Made by a program: the position numbers and the translations under genes. DNA of 64,000 nt from Dipteronia dyeriana (taxonomy: Eukaryota > Streptophyta > Magnoliopsida > Sapindales > Sapindaceae). Of the stretch, positions 32,996 through 44,367 are shown piece by piece (the stretch's first letter is position 1; each line of letters begins with the position of its first letter). Where the stretch lies: assembly GCA_032871835.1 (NCBI GenBank), contig CM065301.1, positions 8,998,413 to 9,062,412 of the forward strand, read 5' to 3'. The notes under the pieces were generated by a model, which was given only the letters and a program-made list of their open reading frames with translations, made no database searches and was not told the origin of the DNA.

Positions 32996-35900
32996 CTAAA
33001 CGGGCAGGGACTTTGAAAAAATTTCAACTGCCATCTTCTCCCGAATGATCTCCATATCGTCTTTCGACCAATCGAAATCCTTCATGTTTGCTAGTAAGTA
33101 ATCAATCAATCTCAACGTGTGGGGACCATAGTTACCCCTACAGTTGGACACATTAATATGCGTTAATAAAACAATAATTTTTTAATAACACAATCTCAAA
33201 GTAAATGAAAAAAAATGTCTTACGATTTCTTTTGCTGGGGGACACTTGTTGCGGACACCACGCTGACTGAGAAGGGCTTATTCTTCTTGGTGAACGTCTC
33301 ACAGTCAGGCGATCGTGCAGTATGAAACCCGGCCTGATGCAACATCGAGAGCAAAAACTAACACAAGATGGCTACCTGCTGCTTCCAGATATTCACTGCG
33401 ACATCCTGTCTCCAAGTGTCAACGATGAACATCGTCCCACAGGTGAGGTCGACAGTCACCAAGAGCCAATACCGGAGCCCAATATTGCACGATATCAGGA
33501 CATGTAAACGTAAAAAGAAGGTGTTAGGATGTACAAATCCATTTATAACAAAAAATTACAAAGCAAGTAACACTTACCGTGACAACCTCGCGCCACAGAC
33601 GGCTTCCAATCGGGGCACCACCACATACCGTCGTAAGGTCCTCATTGGTCCACTAGGACCTCAACACAATCTACAGTGATGTGGTGATCTTCCCACGAGC
33701 ATCACGAGGCATCATTCTCATGTATTAGACCTCCAGATAAGACTGTACAAACATTTGATCAATAAAAAATTAGTAATGTTTTACAAACTAATTTAAAAGC
33801 ATGCATTATCATTATTTTTAGGAAATACTTACAAAAAACTGCATATCCAAGATGTTGATCATCTGGTTGTACGCACTCGGAAATGCTCGTTGACACTTCC
33901 GAAGAACATGGAGGTACGCGTCCATATACTGAGAGTATATACACGTAATAAAGTGTTATGAGTGTATCATATCTAAAAGAAACATTAAATAGAAAATGCT
34001 CGGTCGCACGTACCTCGTCCTCCAACTCCATGAAGTTGGTCTGCATCTAATGGAACCATACAGCATCAACTGGCTCCAGCAGGTCCACATCACGTCTATA
34101 TTAATTTCCTATTAGCAACACAATTATTTAATTGAACAGAAGAAAACCTGCCTTCTAAATAGAAAAAAAATTACTTACATTTCCCGTTTATGTTCTTTTT
34201 GAAGGCTCGGTAAGCCTTTAACTGGTCACCGTCCACCAGTCCATGGGGTTCAAAAACGTGGTCCGAAGGCTAAAGTATTACCATCGCCCTCTTCGGTCCG
34301 CAGGGATCTGTATACGGGCTGAGCAGCTGCCAACCGCGCTTCAGTACGCACATATCCAGTCAAACTCCCCCCGCTGGGGTGTGCTGCGATGAGGAGCTTT
34401 GTCCCCTCTGAGGCTGGATGGGTGTAGGGGAAGGGGCGACTGTCTCTCGATCGCTGAGGGCGGTGGAGGGGAAAGGGGAGGTTATTGCTCGACCGATGAG
34501 GGAGGTGGAGGGGGAGGCTGCTGCTCGACCGATGGGGGAGATGGAGGGGAGTCTGCTGCTCGATCGGAGGGGGAAGCTGTCGCTCGACCAATGAGCATTC
34601 TGTTGTACGTGTAACAGACCCTGTATCTCCAGTACGCTGGTGAGCCTCACTCTCTGGAACTGCCCCTCCAGTATATGTATCCTTCCAACGATCACCAGTG
34701 CTATCTGTCCCCCCCGGTATATCCATATGTCCTGTCTTTGGGAGTAAAATCTGGATCTGGATCAGGATCAGGTGGACCATACTGGTGCGTATGCGTTCTG
34801 ATGCTCTAAACCCTCCTGATCAATGCGAGCAACTCCCGATTTTGCTCCTGTCGATCCTTCTCGCTCTTCCGGATCATATCTAGCAACTCTCGGTGCTGCA
34901 GCTGTTGATCATCCTCACTCTTCTGGAGGGTTTCACGTAACTCGTTAAAATGATGTTCCCATAGGGCTTGAATTCATGTCAACATTGTTAGTACTAAAAA
35001 ACTCAACAGGTCGCGTTAATAAAAATGAAACTATCATCTCAACTTACATCCACATCACGTCCAACGCCTGCACGGGAATCCCCTTTAGATGCATCAGGTC
35101 CGGTGGTGGTAAACCGAACCCTTATATGCCTCACTTGCTGAGGAGATGGCTCAGATTTGTTAGTGTCCACGACATTGAAACCCGGGCCCTATGGGTTAGA
35201 AGCCTCCATATCACTGCGCCTCTTACCCCCACCCTTCTCCTCTAAACCCTCTCCACTGCTCCTGCCAGCAGTAGTCTGATCAGGGACAGACGGGAGGTGA
35301 ACCCTATTCTCCTCTACATACAGGTTTCCCCTCTTGCTTAGGCCTATGAAGTACGGTGATCCCTCCTCAGCTGCTGTGGGCACGATTTCCTCCCTCGTAG
35401 ACATCTGAAAACTTAGTTAGAGGAATGTCATTGTAAACATAGTAACTAATATAAAGATTAACAAATTAAATAAATACCCTATCACTGAAAATCTTAGGCA
35501 ACTTCTTCCCTCTATGTTGTTTTGTCAACTTTCACTTCAACATACGAGAAGAAAGCTCTGTAACCCTCCGGGTGTCGAACTCAATGCCCAGTGCGGGGAT
35601 CACCTCGAAAGTAAATATCTTCATTAAAGATAAGTACGATTAGAATGTCATAAATTTCGGCAACGAAATATAAAGTACATGTTGTAATTCTATACATGTT
35701 ATAATTCTAAGTTCATACCAATAGAGCATGTGATAGAACTGTAAATGTTGTACCCCTCAACAGTATGTATAACATCGCCCTATGATTTATGGCGTCTCTC
35801 CTCATGTCGTTGGGGTAACGCATGTTTGAATGACAAAATAGAATGCCTATAGACGTGGGCACCCCATCGGAAAGCATTGAAGGCAATGAGGTCCTTCACC

Positions 35901-36529
35901 AACCGAAACTGCCAAACTGAAATCTTGAATCTCTCGTCCACCCCCATCAATATCCAGTTCAGCATGTATATGAGGCACAACTTCACAGCATTGTACGACT
36001 CCTGAAACTCTCTGAGGGTAAGAACAACCCTCAACTCCTCCAACGATACCTCATCGGCTCCAGGAAAGTACCGCTGATGTATGTCATTCTCCACTGCAGC
36101 ATACATACCAGTCTCCGGTACAACTCCAAAACGTAATCCGGTGATGAGGTAAAATTCTACCTTCGAAAACCTCACCATTTGGTTCCCTAATAGGAACCGC
36201 ATCTCATCTGTTGGACTGTCATGTTTCAACTCCCGCAATAGCAGCCGATGGATAACACCACCAGAAAACTTCATCTCCCGGTGCATCGACATGAAATGCC
36301 CGGAACAGGACGCCATGAACCGACGTCGATCCTCAACAGCAAAATCTTCTGGGACCCGGTTCAATGCATCGACTACACGTGCGAGGGCTTCAAAATGGTC
36401 TTGTCGAGAAAATTTCCCCTTGAACCAATCTCCCTCTAGAGTTTTAAGGAAATCCTTCAACCTTCTCCGCATCAATAATGTCACAGAACAATACATACGT
36501 AAACTAAAAAATACTCGGTTCTTTGACAT
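32996..36529 (-). pseudogene. DUF1985/ULP1 (C48) protease-like gene of the Mutator-like element
   Basis: On the minus strand the first exon (36529-35783) encodes a DUF1985 domain (FLKTLEGDWFKGKFSRQDHF; FYLITGLRFGVVPETG; LMGVDERFKISVWQF). An in-frame TAG follows at 35780-35782. The middle is low-complexity, rich in Pro, Ser and Arg (34780-34250). The C48 part follows: AYLHVLRKCQRAFPSAYNQM (about 33925-33860), YWLLVTVDL, FIVDTWRQDVAVNIWKQQVA and, after a clear intron (33138-33223, phase 2), GNYGPHTLRLIDYLLANMKD to the stop at 32996-32998. Family members deconjugate SUMO-like modifiers. The His and Cys of the catalytic triad both read Tyr here (codons 33469-33471 and 33128-33130), and a further in-frame TAG lies in LC*FLLSML. 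Enzymatically dead. Confidence 0.82.
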
Positions 36530-37120
36530 TTATTCTCGATCCTTTTAAAAACTTTCTTAATCCTTTACAAAATATTCTCGATCATTTTAAAATATTCTCG
36601 ATCCTTTGAAATTATTCTCGGTCGTTTGAAAATGTTCTCGATCGTTTGAAAATTTTTCTCGATCCTTAGATCAAATTCTCGATCATTTTAAATATATTCT
36701 CGATTCTTTTAAAAAATCTCGACCTTTTAAAAAATCTCGACCCTTTGAAAAATGATCTCGATCTTTTGAAAAATAATCTCGATCGTTTGAAAACTATTCT
36801 CGATCTTTTTAAAATAATCTCGATCGTTTGAAAAATATTCTCGATCTTTTGAAAAATAATCTTGATCGTATGAAAAATATTCTCGATCTTTTAAAAAATA
36901 ATCTCAATCGTTTGAAAATTATTCTCGATGTATTTATCAAATTCTCGATCCCTTCTTAAAATTATCGATCAACAAATATGCTCGATTCTTTAAAAATTCT
37001 TCTCGATTCTTTAAAAATTCTTCTCGATTCTTACTTAAAAATCCTCGATCTTGTTCTAAAAAACCTCGATTTCACAAAAAAAATCCCGATTTCAAAAATT
37101 CTTATAATTAAAATTCCTCG
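36530..37120. repeat. Right CTCGATC-type short tandem array
   Basis: About 25-30 degenerate units of ATTCTCGATCCTTTGAAAA, spaced roughly 20 bases, directly upstream of the minus-strand DUF1985 gene. Units run in the same direction as those of the left array, so the two arrays are direct, not inverted, relative to each other. Confidence 0.88.
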
Positions 37121-40100
37121 ATACCTAGAATTTCATCTTCCTTATCACATATTCAACCTAATTTCAAACCCTAACCTAAACCACAATCATTCTCACATAT
37201 CGTTTTCAACCCTAATCTACGATTTCAATCCACAACACACAAGTCTAACATGCAATGAGAAGTTATCAACTACAAAATCGAGAAAAAAATGAACAGAAAT
37301 TACATCTGTCAATCGCAACAAATCTGGTGTATTCTCGTTCTCGTTCCGGTCACTTCGCCGTCGATTCTGTTACCGCCGGTTTGTTTCTCACTCTAGTTTT
37401 TTTCACACTAACAAAATGACAATTTTATCTCTTTTTCAACAGTTCGAGGTATTTTTGTCCGATCACACTAAATGATGTATTTTAAATAAACATTAGTAAA
37501 ATTGTGATATTTACACAACACACCCCCCAAATGGTTTCGATAATTTATTGATCCCGTAATTTAACTAGAAAAGATTTGCATAATATTTATGAGTACAACT
37601 ACTAAGAAATATTTTCATTTTCTTTCTAAAGAACCCTTTTTCTTCAACTAATTAATTTAGTGAAGGGTTTCTTCTGCTAGGGGTCTGGCTATGCTATCTG
37701 CTTGGAGGCATCTTGAAAGCTCAATTTTCAAACTCAATGTTGATGTTGCTCTAGACAAAGCAAGGTGTAGATTTGGAAAGAGAACTTAATTACTTAGATG
37801 AGAATGGATAATTAAGGTTCTTTTTAAAAATATATATTACAGGATTTAGGAGGAATGATACATCTTAGAATTCATAACCTCATGATAGTTTAAGTGTGAG
37901 GGGCAAACGAACTGGGTCAAGCTCATATTATGTCTAATTGAGTTTCCTTTCTAGTTGTATATTAATTAATGATTTGTGTGTGAGGGGTCCGTGACTTTGT
38001 TTCTCAATAGCTTTTAAAAAAATTGAATAATAATTTACAACTCAAATAATTAATTCAAATGATGTGACAAATGAGTTATTATTACCATACAAATCATTGA
38101 AATGATATAATTAATGAATAAATCACTTGTCACGTCATTTAAGTTGATTTGTTAGATAAATTTTTTGGATTATTTACCATTAATAAAAAACATTATAATC
38201 ACAAATGGTGAATTAAATTATCTTTCCTTCATAAGTATTTTCAGTAAGTAAAAGTAAATACGTCATAATACATTTTTGTCCAAGTCTTATCTCATTTCCC
38301 TCAACTTGTAGGCATCTCAACCTACTCTACTAAAGTTTTACACAAAGCAGTCCAATGGGCCTGGAGGCCCATGCTCCAGGCCTGAATGTATGTCCTCAAA
38401 TAAAATTCATGAAAACAAATCTAAGAACTCTTTCAACTAACCTAAACAAACTCAATGAGGGGGGTTCATAGTTTGGTGGGGCAGCCAGAGTCTAGTTTCT
38501 AAAGTTAATCTAGTAATCCATAGAACCTTCCAATTTCAAGTCGTCGTCGTCATCATCATGGATTAGTAATAACTAATAGGATTGTCTAAAATGTTTGGTT
38601 TCACTTGTTTTTTGTCTACATTACATGAAATTCTAGGTCAGTGTCAGATGACAAAAGCTATCTTGCTAGCTCTTCTCATATTTGATGGTCACTCACTCAC
38701 TTGGTTTTTCTTTGAAAGCTCTCCACTTAATCATTTATACCGTCTGTCTGGTCCCTAGCTAGTTTTCATTTTTCGAAGATGAAAGATTCCATTTGTACCA
38801 CAGATTTCTATCACAATCATGCATGTTTGTCCCCATAAAAGTATGATATTAGTACCCAGATTGAACAACCCAAATTAAACAACACGACGGTGACCCACTA
38901 ACTTTAATTTCTCCAATCTCTTATATTAACCAAAATTTTGTTGATTTAATGATTGGATTTGTCTGATTTTTAGGATTTTTCTGTTTAAAAAAAATATTTT
39001 TAGCATATGAAATTCATGAGAAATTTATTTCAAATATAAAAAATTTCAAGACCATCGATTTTGAAATCTCAAGCTTCACAATTTAGATCAAACTCAAAGA
39101 AAAATACAAAACATATTCCATAACATATTATAAAGTTGTGATAGGTTGGGTTTTATTGTTTTTTGGTATATGAACAAAAAGGTTTCATAGAGCTTAGAGC
39201 AAATATTCTTTTCACGTTTATTTTATGCAACTAAACAAGATTTGTCTGAATATATTTTCATTCACGCAGAAAATCCACTCTATTTTCCATGTGACAAGTA
39301 AAATAAAAATGCCAAACATGGCACATTCAAATAGCATAGTGACATCCAATATGAAACAAACTAATAAGATGTATATTCTAATTAGAGGGTGACCGTGGCA
39401 AGAACAATTAAAAGGAAAATATAAATCACAAAAAGTTTGGGATAAAAGTAAAATGAATTTAATTATATTTTTAAAAAAATAATTGGACATGGGCCATATC
39501 TCAAACGTGGTTACATGGTTACATTGTAATTAAACTTGAATAGAAACATAATCAAATATAAATATATAATCGATATACAATTTGTCATTTATTATAAACA
39601 TTCAAAATTTAGTAACAACGATCAGAAAAATCTATAAAATTGGCAGGACGTCTATTACCACACAAGTACATTGGGAGATCAAAATCAACAAATTAGACGT
39701 GGCCATGAACGAGCTCTACATGAAACCGCAAAGTGCAAATTTGGAACAAGTAAAAGCATATAATAATCTATACAAGTCATCTTACCAATGTGGTTGGATT
39801 CTCTCTTGAAAGTCTTCACCACCACGGTTCAACGCCTGTGACACATGTATATATATATATATAATTTGTCTCTCCTTGACTATTAATCTCAATCGTAGGT
39901 TTCGTCTCCTCTATTGTGGGTTGTACTAGCAGAATCATATCTTTTTAGGTCCCTCAAAAAAAAACATATAATAATCTTATTGGACGTGATCATGTCAGGA
40001 GAATAAAGTAACTAATTTTTAATTGATGCTTGCGTTCATAAATTAGATTCAAAAACTTGTCAAGAAGTTGTTCAAAATCTTTAATACGTCTTCCTAGGTT

Positions 40101-40319
40101 GGATTTTTGTTCAAGTAAATGCTTTAGTACTTAAAATAGGTAGATAGCATCAAACTAGGTTTCTAGATACTCCCTTAAAAAGAAGCACCGCATCAAAAAT
40201 ATTTATGGTTTTGGCATAATAAGTTTATTTACAATCACACTTTTTACTTAAAGGTATTTAGGGAATCATGTTGACTCTTATTAAAGGCTTTGATTATACG
40301 TGTAGTATATATATATATA
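37121..40319. other. AT-rich intergenic region
   Basis: 37121-37420 may be the leader of the DUF1985 gene (minus strand). The rest has no gene I can support. A short imperfect palindrome GGGCCTGGAGGCCCATG...CCAGGCCTG lies near 38357-38383. Confidence 0.45.
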
Positions 40320-40495
40320 CATTTTTTTCTTAATGTGTACTGATATAATTTATATAAGTGTGTTATATGTGGACCACTGATTATGAAGAAACTTTGATAA
40401 GTGCATACACTTTGAGTCCAAGTATGTCAATCTAATGGTTTACATCCAACGCACTGATAAATTTATATCAATGCGCACTGACTTAAAATTTTTTA
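40320..40495. mobile_element. TA-flanked fold-back MITE, copy A
   Basis: The left end TTAATGTGTACTGATATAATTT and the inverse of the right end (AAGTCAGTGCGCATTGATAT) pair over much of the arm. TA-repeats flank both sides, as expected for a TA target. No coding content. Stowaway/mariner-like by target preference; family not proven. Confidence 0.6.
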
Positions 40496-40519
40496 TATAT
40501 ATATATACACACACACATA

Positions 40520-40700
40520 CAAAAAATTTCAAATCAGTAAGCAATGATATAAATTTGTCAGTGTGTTAGATGTAGACCATTAAATTTACATACTTTGACT
40601 CAAAGTGTATGTATTTGTTAAACCTTCTTCATAACCAATAGTTCACATACAATACACTGATATAAGTTATATCAGTATACACTGATAGGAAAACCACTTT
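40520..40700. mobile_element. TA-flanked fold-back MITE, copy B
   Basis: A second copy of the family next to copy A. It has AAATCAGTAAGCAATGATAT at the left, TAGACCATTAAATTTACATA in the middle and ATCAGTATACACTGATAGG at the right. It shares TTTGACTCAAAGTGTATG with copy C at 22340. Confidence 0.6.
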
Positions 40701-42189
40701 ATATATATTACTAAAATCAAGTGTTTTGATAGAATAAGTAGTAGCAATTATTCTGCATATTGTTCACATACTATACAGAGAGGAAACATACAAAGTTCGC
40801 TAGGGTTCTAATTTCTAGTACTAAAAATTAAAATACAGATAGTTGTAATCCGAAAAACAGTCATCTGAAGAACTTCAAACATGAGAAAGGGATTCAAATC
40901 ACCTATCAAAAAAATAGTATATCAATTTATATCTAACCAATTAAATTAGGTCATGTGTACACGTTTTTTTTTAATAATAATTAAATGTAAATGATTGTGT
41001 ACATATGGCTCATTTTGGTCGGTTAGACACAAATTGAGACACCATTTTTTTAACACGTGATTTATCCAAGAGAATGAGTGAAATACTGTTTTAAAATATC
41101 GAGGACAATCGGTGATAAAATAAAATAAAAAGAATATTCTGGTATAAATATTGCCTATCTAAAGTCTAACTTTATAGCACATCACCTCTCAGTAGAGATG
41201 GTTGTACACCTCCATTTCACACCTAGTAGTCAGAAGTAAATACGTATTGTGAGAAATTTTCTCCCGGTTTGTGGAAGCCCTCTCTCCGATTGTGAGAGTT
41301 GTAAACTATATGTAACTTCTTCCTGATAGTGGGAGTAGTATTTCAGACCGTGTTTGTAGAGTATAATTAATCTCACTGGATCCCGACAATAGTTGTATTT
41401 TTTTTTTAAAAAAAAGGTCTAACTTTATAACAAGTATTTATCTCTATAAATGTATAATTCAACTTCTTCTTCTTTATAATATTAAATATATAATTCAAAT
41501 TGTATGTTCCAATTGCCATATATTGACAAGTCTTGAATTGCGTGCCAACTATCATAGTATCATGTTCTTAATAAAATAAAAACGAGTATTCTTTTTATAT
41601 GGACCGATGGCTGTGTGGAAGGAACAAAGCATTAACACTTACGTATTTAGAATTTAAATTATCGTCAAAATTAACTAAGGTGGTCATAGGAAGACCAACC
41701 TCCTTCAGCAAAGCCATCGCCGGATTTAGCATCGCAGGAGGATGTCAATCCTCCTCCATTATGAGATTATCGGATGTGTCCATAATGAGAATGGATGAGG
41801 TTTAGCCTCTTCTGGTGTAGGATGCTAGTTCTACATGTTTCAACGATGATGGTGGCCAGTTGGGGTGAAGTCAGTTTCATTAAATTTGGAAAGTTTGGAG
41901 ACATTTAAAATATTAACAACACTTTAATAGAAAAACGTAAATAACTAAACAAGTAGGGTAAAATTTAAATAAACAAAAAAAAATAAGCCACCGGTGCCAC
42001 CATGGCACCATACCAACCATTTAAAATTTAATGGTGCATTCCACGTTACTATAGTTTGAAAAATAATCACTTATTTAATGAGTTCGTACAACAAAAGTGT
42101 TTTATAAACTTCTCAAAATCCTTTTATTTCATAGTATTTCATAGTTTGTTTCTCCTATAATCAGTTTTTGGGAATTTGGTTTGAGTTTG
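40701..42189. other. AT-rich intergenic region
   Basis: No gene supported. 41170-41400 is less AT-rich and has phrases such as TCTCCCGGTTTGTGG and TCTCTCCGATTGTGAG, possibly an LTR relic. The short frame at 41599-41805 has no recognisable domain. Confidence 0.4.
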
Positions 42190-43255
42190 ATTTTGAGAAA
42201 TAATTATTGGAAAAGCTAAACCCTTATAGCAAATAAGTGTATCAATGCTAAAATTTAATCCAAAGTATAAAAACATTCCTCCAATGCAATATCAAATGTT
42301 ATATCAAATTTGCTGTATGCTATTCTTTATACCAAATTATGATAAATTTAGATCATCTTCAATGCATAAGCCAATATCAATACTAAATTTGGTATAAAAA
42401 TAGTAAAATGTTATATTTGGCACATCATTTTAGTATTGTACTCCAATATATAATTCTATTTGAAATGCTATTTTTATTTTTATTTTATTTACAATTATAG
42501 AAATCAACAAATATATTATTAATACATTCAATTTTTTATTTATTTATTTTTAAATCAAAAAAGTCAGCAACTAATACATTGAATATAGTTATACAATGTT
42601 ATTTTTGTAATTAAAAAAACACAACATTTATCGTTGTGCCAAATTTGACATATATTATTCTTGGTGTCAAATTTAGCACAAAGAATAGTATATGCCAAAT
42701 TTAACACAACATTTAGCATTGCATTGGAACATGTTTTTTTTTTTTCACTTTATACCAAATTTTAGCATTAGCACACTCAAATAGCATTGTAATAGAGATA
42801 CTGTTAGATCATATTCAATGTAATGCTATTTGGATGTGTTAATGCTATAATTTAACATAAAGTAAAAAAAAAATAACCTCCAATACAATGCTAAATGTTG
42901 TACCAAATTTGGTATATGTTATTCTTTGTACTAAATTTAGCACAAAGAATAGCATATGTAAAATTTGGCACAACAATAAATGCTATTTTTTTATTTATAA
43001 AAATATCACTGTTTAATTATATTGAATACATTAATTGTTGACTTTTATAATTTTAAACAATAAAAATATTATATAAATTGAATACATTAATTATATTTGT
43101 TGATTTCTATAATTTTAAATATAAAAAAAATAGCATTTCAAATGAAATTATACATTTGAGTACAATGTTAAAATGATGTACTAAATATATTATTTTATTA
43201 TTTTTTGTGTCAAATTTAGCATTGACATTGACATATACATTGGAGATGGTCTTAG
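42190..43255. mobile_element. Cluster of related MITEs with long inverted repeats
   Basis: The arm at about 42352-42560 (GATCATCTTCAATGCATAAG; TTTGAAATGCTATTTTTATT) is the inverse of the arm at about 43080-43255 (ending ACATTGGAGATGGTCTTAGG). Inner copies start again near 42200 and 42808 (GATCATATTCAATGTAATGC). The TTCAATGCA/TTGGAGATG ends are typical of plant MITEs. Two or more elements of one family appear to be nested. No coding content. Confidence 0.55.
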
Positions 43256-43739
43256 GACACAGTATAACATATGACAAATTTGACAGAGTAATAAATACTT
43301 ATTTTTTAATAATAAATTTAATGTACATTAATGATATTTCAACCAAAATTTATTTCACATGCAACTATTCTTCAGAAATCCAAGGCTCCGTCATGTAGCT
43401 GTTTTTCAGTCCGTTTTCGTTTTTATTTTTTAAAAACGATTTCGAAAACACGTTCGTTAACCGTTTTTCATTTTATTTTCGAAAAACAAAAAAAAAAAAT
43501 GAAAAACAAAACCAATATTAAAAGTGAAAGATTTGAAAAACACAAAATACTTGTTTTTTGTTTTTGTTTTTGTTTTTCGCTTTTTTAATATATAAAAAAT
43601 CATTGTTCAAAAACTATTAATTGTACTGTTATGCGTTTGATATGGCTATGACAAGATAGGACAAGATTTTTAAATAACCAAAATGCCCCTCTTATATATA
43701 TATATCGAAATAATTTATTTCCAACTAAAACTAAAAGCA
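43256..43739. other. AT-rich spacer left of the pararetrovirus
   Basis: Low-complexity phrases (GAAAAACAAAAAA, TTTTTGTTTTTG) at 43410-43590, resembling the similar stretch at 57180-57345 on the other side of the viral block. No gene. Confidence 0.4.
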
Positions 43740-43744
43740 TCCAT

Positions 43745-43782
<38 letters not shown>

Positions 43783-43826
43783 TATAATTATATATATATA
43801 TATATATTATATTATAATATTATAAT
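43740..43826. repeat. TA-rich microsatellite, left flank of the viral insertion
   Basis: (TA)n with occasional AAT interruptions, ending ATTATAAT at 43819-43826. The right flank of the viral block also begins ATTATAAT (56736-56743). Confidence 0.85.
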
Positions 43827-44367
43827 AGGGTACTGTTCCGGTCAGACACTAACAGAGATGGATGGAGATCAACAGGCCAATCTAGTCAGTACGTGGCTTT
43901 GTTAAACCTGAGTTCATCCTAGCCAGCAAACATACTGGGTCCGGATGTGTCCAGGGTGTCCAGCCGATATACCAAACTAGTATACAGGATCTGTTCTGAT
44001 ATGCAGGATCCTCATAAGAGGCAAGCATAGAGCATACTGGGACCTTGGAGAACCATAGTTTCAGACACAGAGTCAGTCGAAGATTGGGAGAGAGAGAAAC
44101 TGTTTAGCTAGACATAGAAAACGTAATCCTCTTTTATTTATTTTCGTTCTATTTTACAAAGAGGCAAATCTTTCTCTTTTATAGAGAAGAGCTGGACCTC
44201 ACTGATTAATCTCTGGAACCAGAGATAAGGATCAATCTGAGATATTTTACAAGGATAAGAGCAGCTGATAAAAGCAAACAGCTGGAAAGCAAAACCAAAG
44301 CGACAAAGTGGTCGACAAAATAAAGCAGGGAAAAGAACAGTCTGAGAGCGATACAACAGGGGCAAAG
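43827..44367 (-). promoter_or_regulatory. Viral intergenic region, left copy
   Basis: Follows the polyprotein stop on the minus strand and matches 54864-55403. TATAAAAG is at 44183-44176. It ends at the AT microsatellite before reaching the primer site, so this copy lacks the PBS. Confidence 0.75.

Larger units (their letters stand above)
27430..37120. mobile_element. Mutator-like element carrying transposase and DUF1985/ULP1-like gene
   Basis: A composite unit: left CTCGATC array, plus-strand MURA-like transposase (27928-32779), minus-strand DUF1985/ULP1-like gene (32996-36529), right CTCGATC array. The two genes converge with 216 bases between their stop codons, similar in layout to the convergent genes of maize MuDR. 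Both genes carry stops and active-site changes, so the copy is dead. Outer ends and target duplications were not found, so the limits given are those of the arrays. Confidence 0.75.

Noticed and set aside
27470..37120. Arrays considered as CRISPR or another prokaryotic repeat-spacer system
   Set aside because: The units are degenerate, have no constant-length unique spacers, and sit in a plant genome beside Mutator-type genes.
39582..39809. 75-residue frame in AT-rich DNA
   Set aside because: No recognisable motif, no partner exons, composition like its surroundings.
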